From Microglena sp. YARC (Eukaryota; Chlorophyta; Chlorophyceae; Chlamydomonadales; Chlamydomonadaceae), in contig CM039464.1 of assembly GCA_022414725.1 (NCBI GenBank), positions 38,248,308-38,312,307 of the forward strand: a stretch of DNA of 64,000 bases. The letters are read 5' to 3'. Of this stretch, positions 55,801 to 64,000 are shown piece after piece (within the stretch, counting starts at the first letter, position 1; each line of letters starts with the position of its first letter). A program made the translations under genes and the position numbers. The notes under the pieces were generated by a model. It did not search any database and was not told the DNA's origin. It saw nothing but the letters and a program-made list of their open reading frames with translations.

Positions 55801-58800
55801 TAAAATCTTCTTCCACACCCCCAGCCTATACTAAATGTGCCCTTCACTTCTTTCTCCCTGAATACCTGGAGGAATCAGCAGCGGTGCTGGCCACGACATA
55901 GGGAAAGATCCCCCAGCCTGGCCCTAAAATCATCTTCCACACCCCCAGCCTATACTTAATGTGCCCTTCACTTCTTTCTCCCTGAATACCTGGAGGAACC
56001 AGCTGCAGTGTTGGCCACAACATTGGCAATGATCCCCCAGCCTGGCCCTAAAATCCCCTTCCACACCCCCAGCCTATACTTAATGTGCCCTTCACTTCTT
56101 TCTCCCTGAATACCTGGAGGAATCAGCAGCGGTGCTGGCCACGACATAGGGAAAGATCCCCCAGCCTGGCCCTAAAATCATCTTCCACACCCCCAGCCTA
56201 TACTAAATGTGTCCCTCACTTCTTTCTCCCTACAGACCTGGAGGAATCAGCTGCAGTGTTGGCCACGGCGTTCGGAATGAGCTCACTGGCTGTGCTTCGA
56301 ATCCTCTCCCAGACCCCCAGCTTAGTGTCCAAGGCCCCCCTTGACATCATCCGCCACGCGACCGAGCTGGGGTCCGTGCTGCTGACTCAGCCTGACAAGG
56401 TTTTAATGATCCTGGCGCGAAAACCCTCGTTACTGCAACTGACTCCTACGGAGGCTGCAGAGCGTTTTTTGGATGTGTCCGTAGCTCTGGGCTTGCCTCT
56501 GGCCGACAGCGTGCCTTTAGTAATTCGCCAGCCTGCCCTGCTGGACGCACCACCTGACAGCCTGTCAGCGCAGGTGAGGATGGGAGGACTCACTTTTGCT
56601 GTGGGGCCCGGGTGCTGAGGGGAAAATTCGTAAAATGAAAGACATGAGATACAAAAAAGTGATTTGTTAGCGTTTATATTATCCAGGTAATAATTGTTTT
56701 GCCGGTGAAGACGACGAGCAGCCCAATTGCTGGCTGAAGCTATGTAACCAAGTTCAAGTTCAAGTTTTGCTGTGTGGCAAGGGTGCTACAGGAAAGAGAT
56801 TGGGCACAGATCTGGCGTACAATTGGCATGGTGCCTGTATTATCCTTTATCCCGGTTCGTCAAATGGTTAAATGGTGGATCATTTCGCTGGACCGAAGAA
56901 GGTACTGGGTTCGAACCCCTATGGGTGCGCTGTAGTGTTCGCGGTTGCTGTCAACCGCCATGGTAGCATTGTCTAGGTAAAGTAGCAGCCCGTTCTTTAC
57001 CATAGTAAAATAGGGCTCCCTTAATACCACGCCCCACCAGGCATTATCATTACACGCACTCACGCACTCACCCCCACTTACTCCCGCTCATATGTGGATG
57101 AGCTGAAGCGTGTTCTTATGACGCCATCAAAAGGTGTTCATATTGTATGTATTTAATGATTTTCATTGAAACATGGGTCAGGTGCCCTCGCCCAGACCCA
57201 GGGACTCACACCCACCACACACTCTCTCACGCACCCACACCCACTAATGAGCTCATAGGTGGATGGGCTAAAGCTTGTTCGTATGACGCCATCAAAAGGT
57301 GTTCATATTGTATGTATTTAATAATTTTCATTGAAACATGGGTCTGGTGCCCTCGCCCAGACCCAAGGACTCACACCCACCACGCACTCTCTCACGCACC
57401 CACACCCACTAATGAGCTCATAGGTGGATGGGCTGAAGCTTGTTCGTATGACGCCATCAAAAGGTGTTCATATTGTATGTATTTAATAATTTTCATTGAA
57501 ACATGGGTCTGGTGCCCTCGCCCAGACCCAAGGACTCACACCCACCACGCACTCTCTCACGCACCCACACCCACTAATGAGCTCATAGGTGGATGGGCTG
57601 AAGCGTGTTCTTATGACGCCATCAAAAGGTGTTCATATTGTATGTATTTAATAATTTTCATTGAAACATGGGTCTGGTGCCCTCGCCCAGACCCAAGGAC
57701 TCACACCCACCACGCACTCTCTCACGCACCCACACCCACTAATGAGCTCATAGGTGGATGGGCTGAAGCGTGTTCTTATGACGCCATCAAAAGGTGTTCA
57801 TATTGTATGTATTTAATAATTTTCATTGAAATAGGGGTCTGGTGCCCTCGCCGAGACCCAGGGACTCACACCCACCACGCACTCACGCACTCTCTCACGC
57901 ACTCACACACTCACCCATACTAATACCCGTTCATAGGTGGATGGGCTAAGGCTTGTTCTGATGATGCTATCGGATTTTGTTTTGCCCCAACCAGGGGACT
58001 CACACCCACCACCATCTCGTGCACTGACGCGCGCACGCACTCACCCCCACTAATACCCCAAACCCTAAACCCTACATAGGTGGATCGGCTGAAGCTTGTT
58101 CTGATGATGCCATCAGAAGGTGTGGCGATGGTTTTGAGTCGGCTGAAGCCCAACATGCTGAGAAGCGTACTGCTTGCTAGCAACAGTGTACTGCGCGAGC
58201 AGTTGGAAGACGTGCAGGCAGTACTAATGACCAAGTAAGTGTCAGGGTTGTTTTTTGCGGAGCTCCCCCTTCTGGGGGGCGGGAGCCCCCAGGGTCACCC
58301 TGTTGTCCGTGTGTTGGTTATTTCGGCCGGTGTGCGGCCAAGACGAAGCCTGACACGTCAGCCAACGGTCTCATAACTGACTGGCTTCGGTCCGCTCGAT
58401 TCTGTTGCCAACACTCTCCGCCAATTTTCCGCGTCGCTTGCGACGCTGCCTATGACTTGTTAAGGAAGGGTACCATTGTCTTAACGTAGCACCATGGTGC
58501 TCCCAGTAGCCTTCGGTGTGCTACTAGCAGCTTTGTTGGGGCAAGCCAAGCCAAGCCAAGCCAAGCCACCATGGTGCTCCTAGTAGCCTTGGGGGTGTTG
58601 CTAGCAGCTTTCTTGGGGCAAGCCAAGCCAAGCCACCATGGTGCTCCCAGTAGCCTTCGGTGTGCTACTAGCAGCTTTGTTGGGTCAAAAAGGCAAGCCC
58701 CAAAGGCTCTAACATAGCACCACCCAAACACCAAGGTGCTTAAGGTAGAACTAGTGCCTTTTTGAGGGAAATGAACCAGTGTCTTCACGCAGTACCATGG

Positions 58801-61800
58801 TGCTCCTAGTAGCCTTTGGGGTACTACTAGCAGCTTTGTTGGGGCGAAAAGGCAAGCCTAAAGGGGGGTAAATATTTAAGAAATGGGGAAATGGGGATAC
58901 TAGCATTTAGAAAAAGGGGGAACTGTGGGTTAAGATTTAAGAAATGGGGAAATTGGGATTAAGTTGGCTGCCCCAATGCCAAACTGGCCATCCAACTTCT
59001 CTCACCTGCCAACCACCTTCTGCCAACCACCCCCTCCCAACCACCTTCTCTCAGGTGCAGGCTTGGTGATCCCTTCCCCAATGCCAACCTCTAAGTTGCG
59101 AAAAATCCCTCATTACTACTGATTCCACTCAAGTCCAAACTCTGAGCCACTTTTGTCATCATTTCAAAACACCACCATGAACCACCATTAAGTGTCAACC
59201 ACCTTCTCTCATGTGCAGGCTTCATGATCGCTGCCCTAATTCCAACCTCTCCGTTGTGCAAAATCCCTCATTACTCCTGATTCCACTCAAGTCCAAACTC
59301 TGGTCCACTTTTGTCACCATTTCCAAACACCACCATGAACCACCATCAACCACCATTTAGCGCATGCTTCATGATCGCTGCCCTAATTCCAACCTCTCCG
59401 TTGTACGGAATCCCTCATTACTCCTGATTCCACTCAAGTCTAAACTCTGGTCCACTTTTGTCACCATTTCCAAACACCACCATGAACCACCATCAACCAC
59501 CATTTAGCGCATGCTTCGTGAATGCTTCCACTGAAGCCTACACAAAGGGTTCCCAGGGTCACACCCCAAAAAAACCGTTTTTATTTTTTTAGAAAATCGT
59601 CTTTTCCCAGGTCTTCATGTATTTTGTACTTTGTACCTGTTTGTACCTTGATTTACTATGCTTATACGTTGGCCAAACATGATTTCCTTAGTGCTACGTG
59701 TCATAGAATTTCAAAACGAATCCGAACATGCAATAAAAAGTGAACCTTTGTTTTGACCCCACAACTTTTTTTTGTTGGCCGCAAGTCCCGGAGCACAATC
59801 CCTTCAAACCCCAAAATCCAAAAACTTCGTTTTTTGATTTCGTGTTTTTTCAGGTACTATGAGCTTTTGTCATCATTTCAAAACACCACCATCAACCACC
59901 ATCAACCACATCTCATGTCCTTCAGGTACTCTGAACTTTTGTCATCATTTCAAAACACCACCATCAACCACCATCAACCACATCTCATGTCCTTCAGGTA
60001 CTCTGAACTTTTGTCATCATTTCAAAACACCACCATCAACCACCATCAACCACCTCTCATGTCCTTCAGGTACTCTGAGCTTTTGTCATCATTTCAAAGC
60101 ACCACCATCAACCACCATCAACCACCTCTCATGTGATCGCTGCCCTAATGCCAACCTCTTTGTTGTGCAAACAGTTTTTACATCACTGCCAAGCACCACC
60201 ATTCAGCACCAGCCACCTCCACTGACTGATGTGCAGGCTTAGCAACCACCGTCAACTACCAACCACCATCAACCACCTCTCACTTGCAGGCTTGGTGATC
60301 GCTGCCCTAAGGCCAACACCTTCTTTGTGTGAACTGTTTTGACACCATTGCCGAGCACCACCATTCAGCATCAGCCACCTCCACTGACTAATGTGCAGGC
60401 TTAGCAACCACCGTCAACTACCAACCACCATCAACCACCTCTCATGTGCAGGATTGATGATCGCTGCCCTAATGCCAACCTCTTTGTTGTGCAAACTGAT
60501 TTGACACTATTGCAAAGCACCACCATTCAGCATCAGCCACCTCCACTGACTGATGTGCAGGCTTAGCAACCACCGTCAACTGCCAACTACCATCAACCAC
60601 CTCTCACTTGCAGGCTTGGTGATCCCTGCCCTAATGCCTACCTCCCCAACCACCAACAACCACCATCAACCACCTCTCCCTTGCTGGCTTGGTGATTGCT
60701 GCACTAATGCCAACCTCCTCAACCACCACCAACCACCATCAACCACCTCTCACCTGCAGGCTTGGTGATCGCTGCCCTAATGCTAACCTCTTCGTTATAC
60801 GAAACCCTTCGCTGCTCCTGATTCCAATCAAGTCCCTGGCAGCAACCATTGACAGGCTGGCAGTCATCTTCAGCCTCCCACAGAAGCAGTTCCTAGCCAT
60901 CTGCCAAATGTACGTGTATGTGTGCGTGAGTGTGTGTGTGTGAATATGTGTATGTATGTTTGGGGGGTAAATGTATTTGTGTATGTGTGCGTGTGTTTGT
61001 GTGGATGCATGTGTGTGTGGGGGGTAAATGTATGTTTACGTGCATGTGTGTATGTCTGTATGTGTGGGTGTGGGCCAAATGAACGTGTGTGTATGCGTGA
61101 GTGAGTGTGTTTGTATGTATGTGTGTGGGCCAAATGTGTGTGTGGGTGTGTTTGTGTGTATGTATGTATGTGTGTGGGCAAAATGTACGGGTATGCCAAA
61201 TGTATATGCGTATGTTTACGTGTGTGTGGGGTGGGGTGTGCGATTACTATTGATTACGATCGAGTCAATGCATATATGCTGGCATGAATGTTTGATTTTA
61301 TTGCTTTGCTTCGGAGTCTCGATTTATATTGATTTTCGTTGGATCTTGCTGTGTAACCTTCATATTCATCTGCTTTTAATCTGATTATAACATGCATATA
61401 CATATATATAGCGTATAATTTATAAAATAATATATAACACAGGGGGGGGCGGGGGGAGGGGGGCAGAAAGACAGATTTTGGACCGCATGTTCAATATGGT
61501 GTCCGATTCAGATGGGAGTTGGAATTGTGGAAGTTTCATGCAAAACGAGGGGGAAAATAAAGTTGAAAACAAGTTTTTTTTACCCCCCCCCCCCCCCCTC
61601 CTAAAACCCGATTACCTCACCCTACCCCCCTAAAATGGGGTCATTCGAAAGATCTTTTAAAGCTCATTCCAGTTAAGCTCTTACATCTTTCATGGGGTTA
61701 CCCAAACGTGATTTATCGCGAAGGTAAGATTTGGGTCGCTTTGGTTGAAAAACACTTTGGACCCCTCTAACTTTGGTACAACTTTATTTTTGGCTCAAAC

Positions 61801-62234
61801 AAAAAAAACTTGTTTTTATATAGTTTGAGGATAAGCTCTATCCAAAGCGAAGATGCAGTACGGCAGCATTTTCCTTGCCCCCCCCCTTGATATAACATAT
61901 ATACAAACACCCTACATATATATATATATATGTATATATATATAATATACAACCTACATATTCATCTGCTTATAACATGCACATATATGCTTATAACATG
62001 CAGGCGGTGCCATTTGCTTATAACTTGCCTATATCCTGCTGCTTGTAACATGCAGGCGGTGCCATTTGCTTATAACCTGATTATATCCTGGTGCTTGTTA
62101 CCTGCAGGCGGTGCCATTTGCTAACCATCCCAGCACAGCAGCTTCAGATCAACTTCCGCGGGATTCTAAAATCTTTCCGCATTGACTCAAGCTCTGGCTC
62201 TAGCTTGGTGGCTACAGAGCCCCGCTTGCTACAG
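52608..62234 (+). CDS. mTERF-like protein, exons 1-5 (3' end beyond window)
   Basis: Exons 52608-52869, 56236-56573, 58080-58234, 60760-60909 and 62108-62234 join in compatible phases and sum to 344 codons without a stop. The first 87 residues are Ser/Arg-rich with little acid, as in an organelle targeting peptide. Then come helical repeats with the spaced Pro of mTERF motifs: ILSQTPSLVSKAPLDII, ILARKPSLLQLTPTEA, LVIRQPALLDAPPDSL, FVIRNPSLLLIPIKSL and ATEPRLLQ. By family knowledge mTERF proteins bind nucleic acid in plastids or mitochondria and affect transcription or splicing; the specific role is unknown. The exon 1 donor (GAAGAC|GTAGAC) is the weakest join and an extra exon is possible. 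Later exons lie to the right of 64000. The assignment to mTERF rests on the repeat pattern, so a related helical-repeat family is a minor alternative. Confidence 0.75.
52870..53890 (+). repeat. mTERF-like intron 1, donor-side array
   Basis: About twenty units of 40-65 bp: GCATGCTAGGGCAATAGTGC, ATGTGTGTGTATACATGTGT. The early units (52928, 53018, 53065, 53108) look like the exon 1 end GCATGGGGCGAAGAC|GTAGAC, so the array appears to derive from it. Confidence 0.7.
53891..54965. repeat. Dispersed and duplicated segments in mTERF-like intron 1
   Basis: 53965-54085 is a 3' piece of the hairpin-ended element. 54440-54560 and 55220-55345 are related (CCCACTACCTGTCC, GGACAAAATGTCCGCTACCT). A 150-bp tandem duplication lies at 54600-54880 (CCTTTTGCTTGCACTGGGGT, CCCAAGACTAGCCGTCAGA). 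Confidence 0.6.
54966..55160. mobile_element. hAT-type MITE, copy 2, with perfect 8-bp duplication
   Basis: Ends CAGGGTACTACAAAG and ACAAAATGTAGTACCCTG. Flanked on both sides by ATCCCCAT (54958-54965 and 55161-55168). Interior rich in GCGCTTT words, as in copy 1. The CAGGG terminus and 8-bp duplication are those of the hAT superfamily. Non-coding. Confidence 0.9.
55169..55579. other. Rest of mTERF-like intron 1 before the acceptor array
   Basis: Holds the second copy of the CCGCTACCTG block. Otherwise unique, no gene. Confidence 0.45.
55580..56235 (+). repeat. mTERF-like intron 1, acceptor-side array of exon 2
   Basis: Four echoes start near 55740, 55860, 55985 and 56110, about 121 bp apart. 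Text is TTCACTTCTTTCTCCCTGAA or CTACAG, then CTGGAGGAATCAGC-GCAGT, GTGGCC-type text and CCCCCAGCCTATACT. An older partial copy is at 55595-55650. Exon-like length per unit is about 100 bp. Confidence 0.85.
56236..56573 (+). CDS. mTERF-like exon 2
   Basis: 338 bp, phase 1 in, phase 0 out; acceptor CTCCCTACAG, donor GCGCAG|GTGAGG. Encodes LEESAAVLATAFGMSSLAVL and three Pro-marked helical repeats ending APPDSLSAQ. Confidence 0.85.
56574..56850. other. Start of mTERF-like intron 2 with dispersed CAAGTT-tailed repeat
   Basis: TTTTGCTGTGTGGCAAGGGT at 56766 faintly echoes TTTTGCTGTGGGGCCCGGGT after the donor. 56700-56767 is a copy of the GCTGGCTGAAGCTATGTAAC repeat with a CAAGTT tail. Confidence 0.55.
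56851..57053 (+). mobile_element. tRNA-derived SINE, copy 7
   Basis: Full length: CAAATGGTTAAATGGTGGA head, B box GGTTCGAACCC at about 56910, body GTCAACCGCCATGGTAGC and end GCATTATCATTAC. It lies between the donor end and the acceptor-side array of mTERF-like intron 2, same strand. Confidence 0.9.
57054..58079 (+). repeat. mTERF-like intron 2, acceptor-side array of exon 3
   Basis: Six units of about 166 bp. Each has CTCATAG|GTGGATGGGCTGAAG, TGACGCCATCAAAAGGTGTT, ATTGTATGTATTTAATAATT and CGCCCAGACCCAGGGACTC. They echo the first 40 bp of exon 3. The last unit (57932-58075) is shorter and ends in CCCCAAACCCTAAACCCTAC, a telomere-like word. Confidence 0.9.
58080..58234 (+). CDS. mTERF-like exon 3
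   Basis: 155 bp, phase 0 in, phase 2 out; acceptor CTACATAG, donor GACCAA|GTAAGT. Encodes VDRLKLVLMMPSEGVAMVLS, RLKPNMLRSVLLASNSVL and QLEDVQAVLMT. Confidence 0.85.
58254..58452 (+). mobile_element. Hairpin-ended dispersed element, copy 2
   Basis: GC-rich self-complementary head (GGAGCTCCCCCTTC, GGGGGGCGGGAGCCCCC), then CAAGACGAAGCCTGACACGT and a tail hairpin GCGTCGCTTGCGACGC. Matches 30606-30815 in inverse orientation. Confidence 0.65.
58453..58870. repeat. Array of GTAGCCTT-GGTGT-CTAGCAGC units
   Basis: Four copies of ACCATGGTGCTCCTAGTAGC with GCAGCTTTGTTGGGGCAA. Two contain CCAAGCCAAGCCAAG, the same word that fills the CWC2/mTERF intergenic region. Confidence 0.75.
58871..60759 (+). repeat. 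mTERF-like intron 3, acceptor-side array of exon 4
   Basis: Echoes of the exon 4 start occur near 59060, 59217, 59368, 60128, 60290, 60450, 60610 and 60690. They read GCAGGCTT-GTGATCGCTGCC, CTAATGCCAACCTCT and, in longer ones, AATCCCTCATTACTCCTGAT and TCCACTCAAGTCCAAACTCT. A variant array (TTTTGTCATCATTTCAAAAC) fills 59860-60125. Spacers are CAACCACCATCAACCACC. Confidence 0.85.
60760..60909 (+). CDS. mTERF-like exon 4
   Basis: 150 bp, phase 2 in, phase 2 out; acceptor CACCTGCAG, donor GCCAAAT|GTACGT. Encodes LGDRCPNANLFVIRNPSLLL and IPIKSLAATIDRLAVIFSLP then QKQFLAICQ. Confidence 0.85.
60910..61250 (+). repeat. mTERF-like intron 4, donor-side array
   Basis: Echoes of CCAAATGTACGTG near 61072, 61128, 61178 and 61195 within TGTGTGTATGTATG repeats. 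The echoed exon part is only 6-8 bp. Confidence 0.65.
61251..61960. other. Middle of mTERF-like intron 4
   Basis: Mostly unique AT-rich text with a poly-G run at 61442, a poly-C run at 61585 and TATATA tracts at 61400 and 61915-61945. No gene or element recognised. Confidence 0.5.
61961..62107 (+). repeat. mTERF-like intron 4, acceptor-side array of exon 5
   Basis: Echoes at 61998 and 62050 before the real exon at 62108, each reading CATGCAGGCGGTGCCATTTG and CTTATAAC. The same 14-15 bp begin exon 5. Confidence 0.85.
62108..62234 (+). CDS. mTERF-like exon 5
   Basis: 127 bp, phase 2 in, phase 0 out; acceptor TTACCTGCAG, donor CTACAG|GTGTGC. Encodes RCHLLTIPAQQLQINFRGIL, KSFRIDSSSGSSLVATEP and RLLQ. 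Confidence 0.85.
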
Positions 62235-62493
62235 GTGTGCGCCAATGTTGTTTGTTTACTACAGGCTCGTTGTCTGGACTTTTCTTTTCATGTGGCCCTT
62301 GATTATTTATTGGATTAGTTAATTAATTGATTATTTATTTTTGTGTTGACTCAAGCTCTGGCTCTAGCTTGGTTGCTACAGAGCCCTGCTTGCTGCAGGT
62401 GTGTTTCAATGTTGTTTGTGGACTAAAGGCAAATGTTCTGTACAATTCATTTTATGTTACCTTCAATTCTTTATTTATCTGTTAATCTCCATA
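62235..62493 (+). repeat. mTERF-like intron 5, donor-side echo
   Basis: 62347-62415 repeats the end of exon 5 (GACTCAAGCTCTGGCTCTAG, GCTACAGAGCCCTGCTTGCT, GCAGGTGTGTTTCAATGTTG). Another copy is at 63552-63625 on the far side of the inserted element. Confidence 0.9.
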
Positions 62494-63514
62494 GGTGCCT
62501 AAGTCCGAAAACGCCCTAAGTCAATACAAGAATGTGGTACAGAGCCGTCCATGGCCCAAACTGCTCGGAATCGAATTCTGCCAGGCTCATATTGTTCGCG
62601 ACAGTGTCAGCTATGCGCGCAGCTACTTTTCGTGTGCGTTCGCATCTGGTCGCGAGCAGCCTTGTTCGGCAGGCCGGTGGCAGTACATCAGATGCGCGAT
62701 AATTAGTGATACAAATCCAGATCGCGTCAGATACGAGGCCGCGCGAGCTATTCCGAAGAAAGGTACCTCGGGACGAAAGGCTTATCGAACCCCTATTACA
62801 AGGTTGGAGGCTGCGCTTCAGCCTTGGCCTCGGAATCTACTGAAATAGCTGAACATCTAAAGATTTCACCTCCCTGTGGCCTACCACACCATGGCTCAGG
62901 ATTAGGGTGTGTTTTCAATGATCTACTCCAAATCAAAAACTGAGTTCAGATGTGGATGTTTGAAGACAATTTTTTTTTTAATTGTTTTATGAATTTATTT
63001 TCGAAACATGAGATATTTGAATTTTCGATTTTCGAAAACAAAAAGTTGTTCTGCACGCTATATCTTGAGATAGAGCAAAAACGAGGCCCCAAATGTTTCA
63101 ATTGAGGCTGAGCAACTCTGACCTAGGCTTAGGACACCCACAAAATGTAAATAATCAGTGTTTTGGGGGTCCGTACTCAACTGTACTGCCTTCCAAGACC
63201 TTCCGTAATAACTACTGGTACGGAAAGATGTTACACAACATTTGTACCCAGTGTTCTTTTAAAATGTCTTGTTTCGGTCGCGATAGGCTCCGTATCACTT
63301 CCTACGTAAAACCCGTATCGACTTAGGGAACCCCATAGTAACAAATTAGCATGTTTCACTTGACCTGGTCCCCACCATTTGAGAAGTCCCAAATCCGAGT
63401 ATTTTTGTGTTGAACTGATGTGGTTGGGCAACTAATTAGCAAAAAATCTTTGTTTTGGGACTGGAGGGCATAGGCTCAATCCATCCGTATCACTCAGGGT
63501 CTGACTTAGGCACC
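62494..63514. mobile_element. Inserted element with 12-bp inverted ends and TA flanks
   Basis: Ends GGTGCCTAAGTC and GACTTAGGCACC are perfect inverted repeats, each flanked by TA, about 1.02 kb apart. It interrupts the donor-side array of mTERF-like intron 5. Inside, one frame is open at 62495-62848 (117 codons, including SRPWPKLLGIEF and RRYEAARAIPKKG-like basic text) with no domain that I recognise. The TA flanks suggest a Tc1/mariner-type or other TA-targeting element. A transposase is not evident. Confidence 0.6.
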
Positions 63515-64000
63515 TATATTTATTGATTTTTTATTTTTTATGCCCGCATTTATTCCAGCTCTGGCAGTAGCTTGGGGGCTACAGAGCCCGGCTTGCTACA
63601 GGTGTGTTTCAATATTGCATGTTTACTACAGGCTCGTGTTCTGTACACTTCATTTATGTAACCTTTAATTGTGCATTTGTTTGTTTATTTATAAATGTAA
63701 TTAATTCATTAATTATTCCCGCATTTTATTTATAAATGTAATTAATTAATTAATTTTATTTATAAATGTAATTAATTCATTAATTATTCCCGCATTTTAT
63801 TTATAAATGTAATTAATTAATTAATTTTATTTATAAATGTAATTAATTCATTAATTATTCCCGCATTTTATTTATAAATGTAATCAATTAATTGATTTTA
63901 TTTATAAATGTAATTAATTCATTAATTATTCCCGCATTTTATTTATAAATGTAATTAATTAATTTTATTTATAAATGTAATTAATTAATTAATTAATTAT
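63515..64000. repeat. Exon 5 echo and ATTAATTA repeat at window end
   Basis: 63552-63605 echoes the end of exon 5 with donor. From 63680 to 64000 there are about five units of TTTATTTATAAATGTAATTA and ATTCATTAATTATTCCCGCA. The next mTERF-like exon must lie beyond the window. Confidence 0.85.

Noticed and set aside
58055..58080. Chromosome end (telomere)
   Set aside because: Only two or three telomere-like words inside an intron, with gene sequence continuing on both sides.
62495..62848. Regular sixth exon of the mTERF-like gene
   Set aside because: It begins exactly at the inverted end of an inserted element and lacks mTERF-type repeats. The array it interrupts continues beyond it. Kept as possible exonisation only.

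Overview
The window is nuclear DNA of a photosynthetic eukaryote, most likely a green alga. Coding information sits in small exons with GT-AG introns, two genes look plastid-directed (a light-harvesting-like membrane protein and an mTERF-like protein), and there are tRNA-derived SINEs, a LINE with an RNase H domain, a hAT-type MITE and interstitial TTTAGGG-like repeats. Nothing bacterial, viral or organellar was seen. More than 90 percent of the window is tandem repeat, with long homopolymers where single-base errors are likely. I could not resolve the genus.

Layout. 1-4235: four tandem arrays with no exon I can assign. 4980-9253 (+): three-exon gene for a two-helix light-harvesting-like protein. 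About 9550-17560 (+): pieces of an unrecognised gene. 18541-22344: decayed LINE. 22546-31110: SINE, hAT MITE, a 5.5 kb satellite of 21-bp units and repeats. 51291-31116 (-): a complete seven-exon gene for the splicing factor CWC2 (RBM22-like; Torus, CCCH zinc finger, RRM, Tyr/Pro heptad tail). All its splice phases agree and sum to 430 codons plus stop. 52608 to beyond 62234 (+): five exons of an mTERF-like gene, divergent from CWC2 and running off the window.

The main discovery is how the introns are built. Beside almost every exon I could verify, the tandem repeats are not anonymous. Each unit carries a copy of the exon edge with its splice site. The first half of an exon plus its acceptor is echoed many times upstream, and the last half plus its donor is echoed many times downstream. 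An intron is therefore a donor-side array meeting an acceptor-side array, often with a SINE near the meeting point. The same architecture appears in three identified genes and in the unknown one. Donor-side arrays are often G/T-rich and acceptor-side arrays C/A-rich on the sense strand, so the two intron ends could pair. In the last CWC2 intron some units have become potential in-frame micro-exons.

Functionally, CWC2 acts in the spliceosome, the light-harvesting-like protein in thylakoids, and mTERF proteins usually in organelle gene expression. No shared pathway is implied; they are neighbours subject to the same repeat process.
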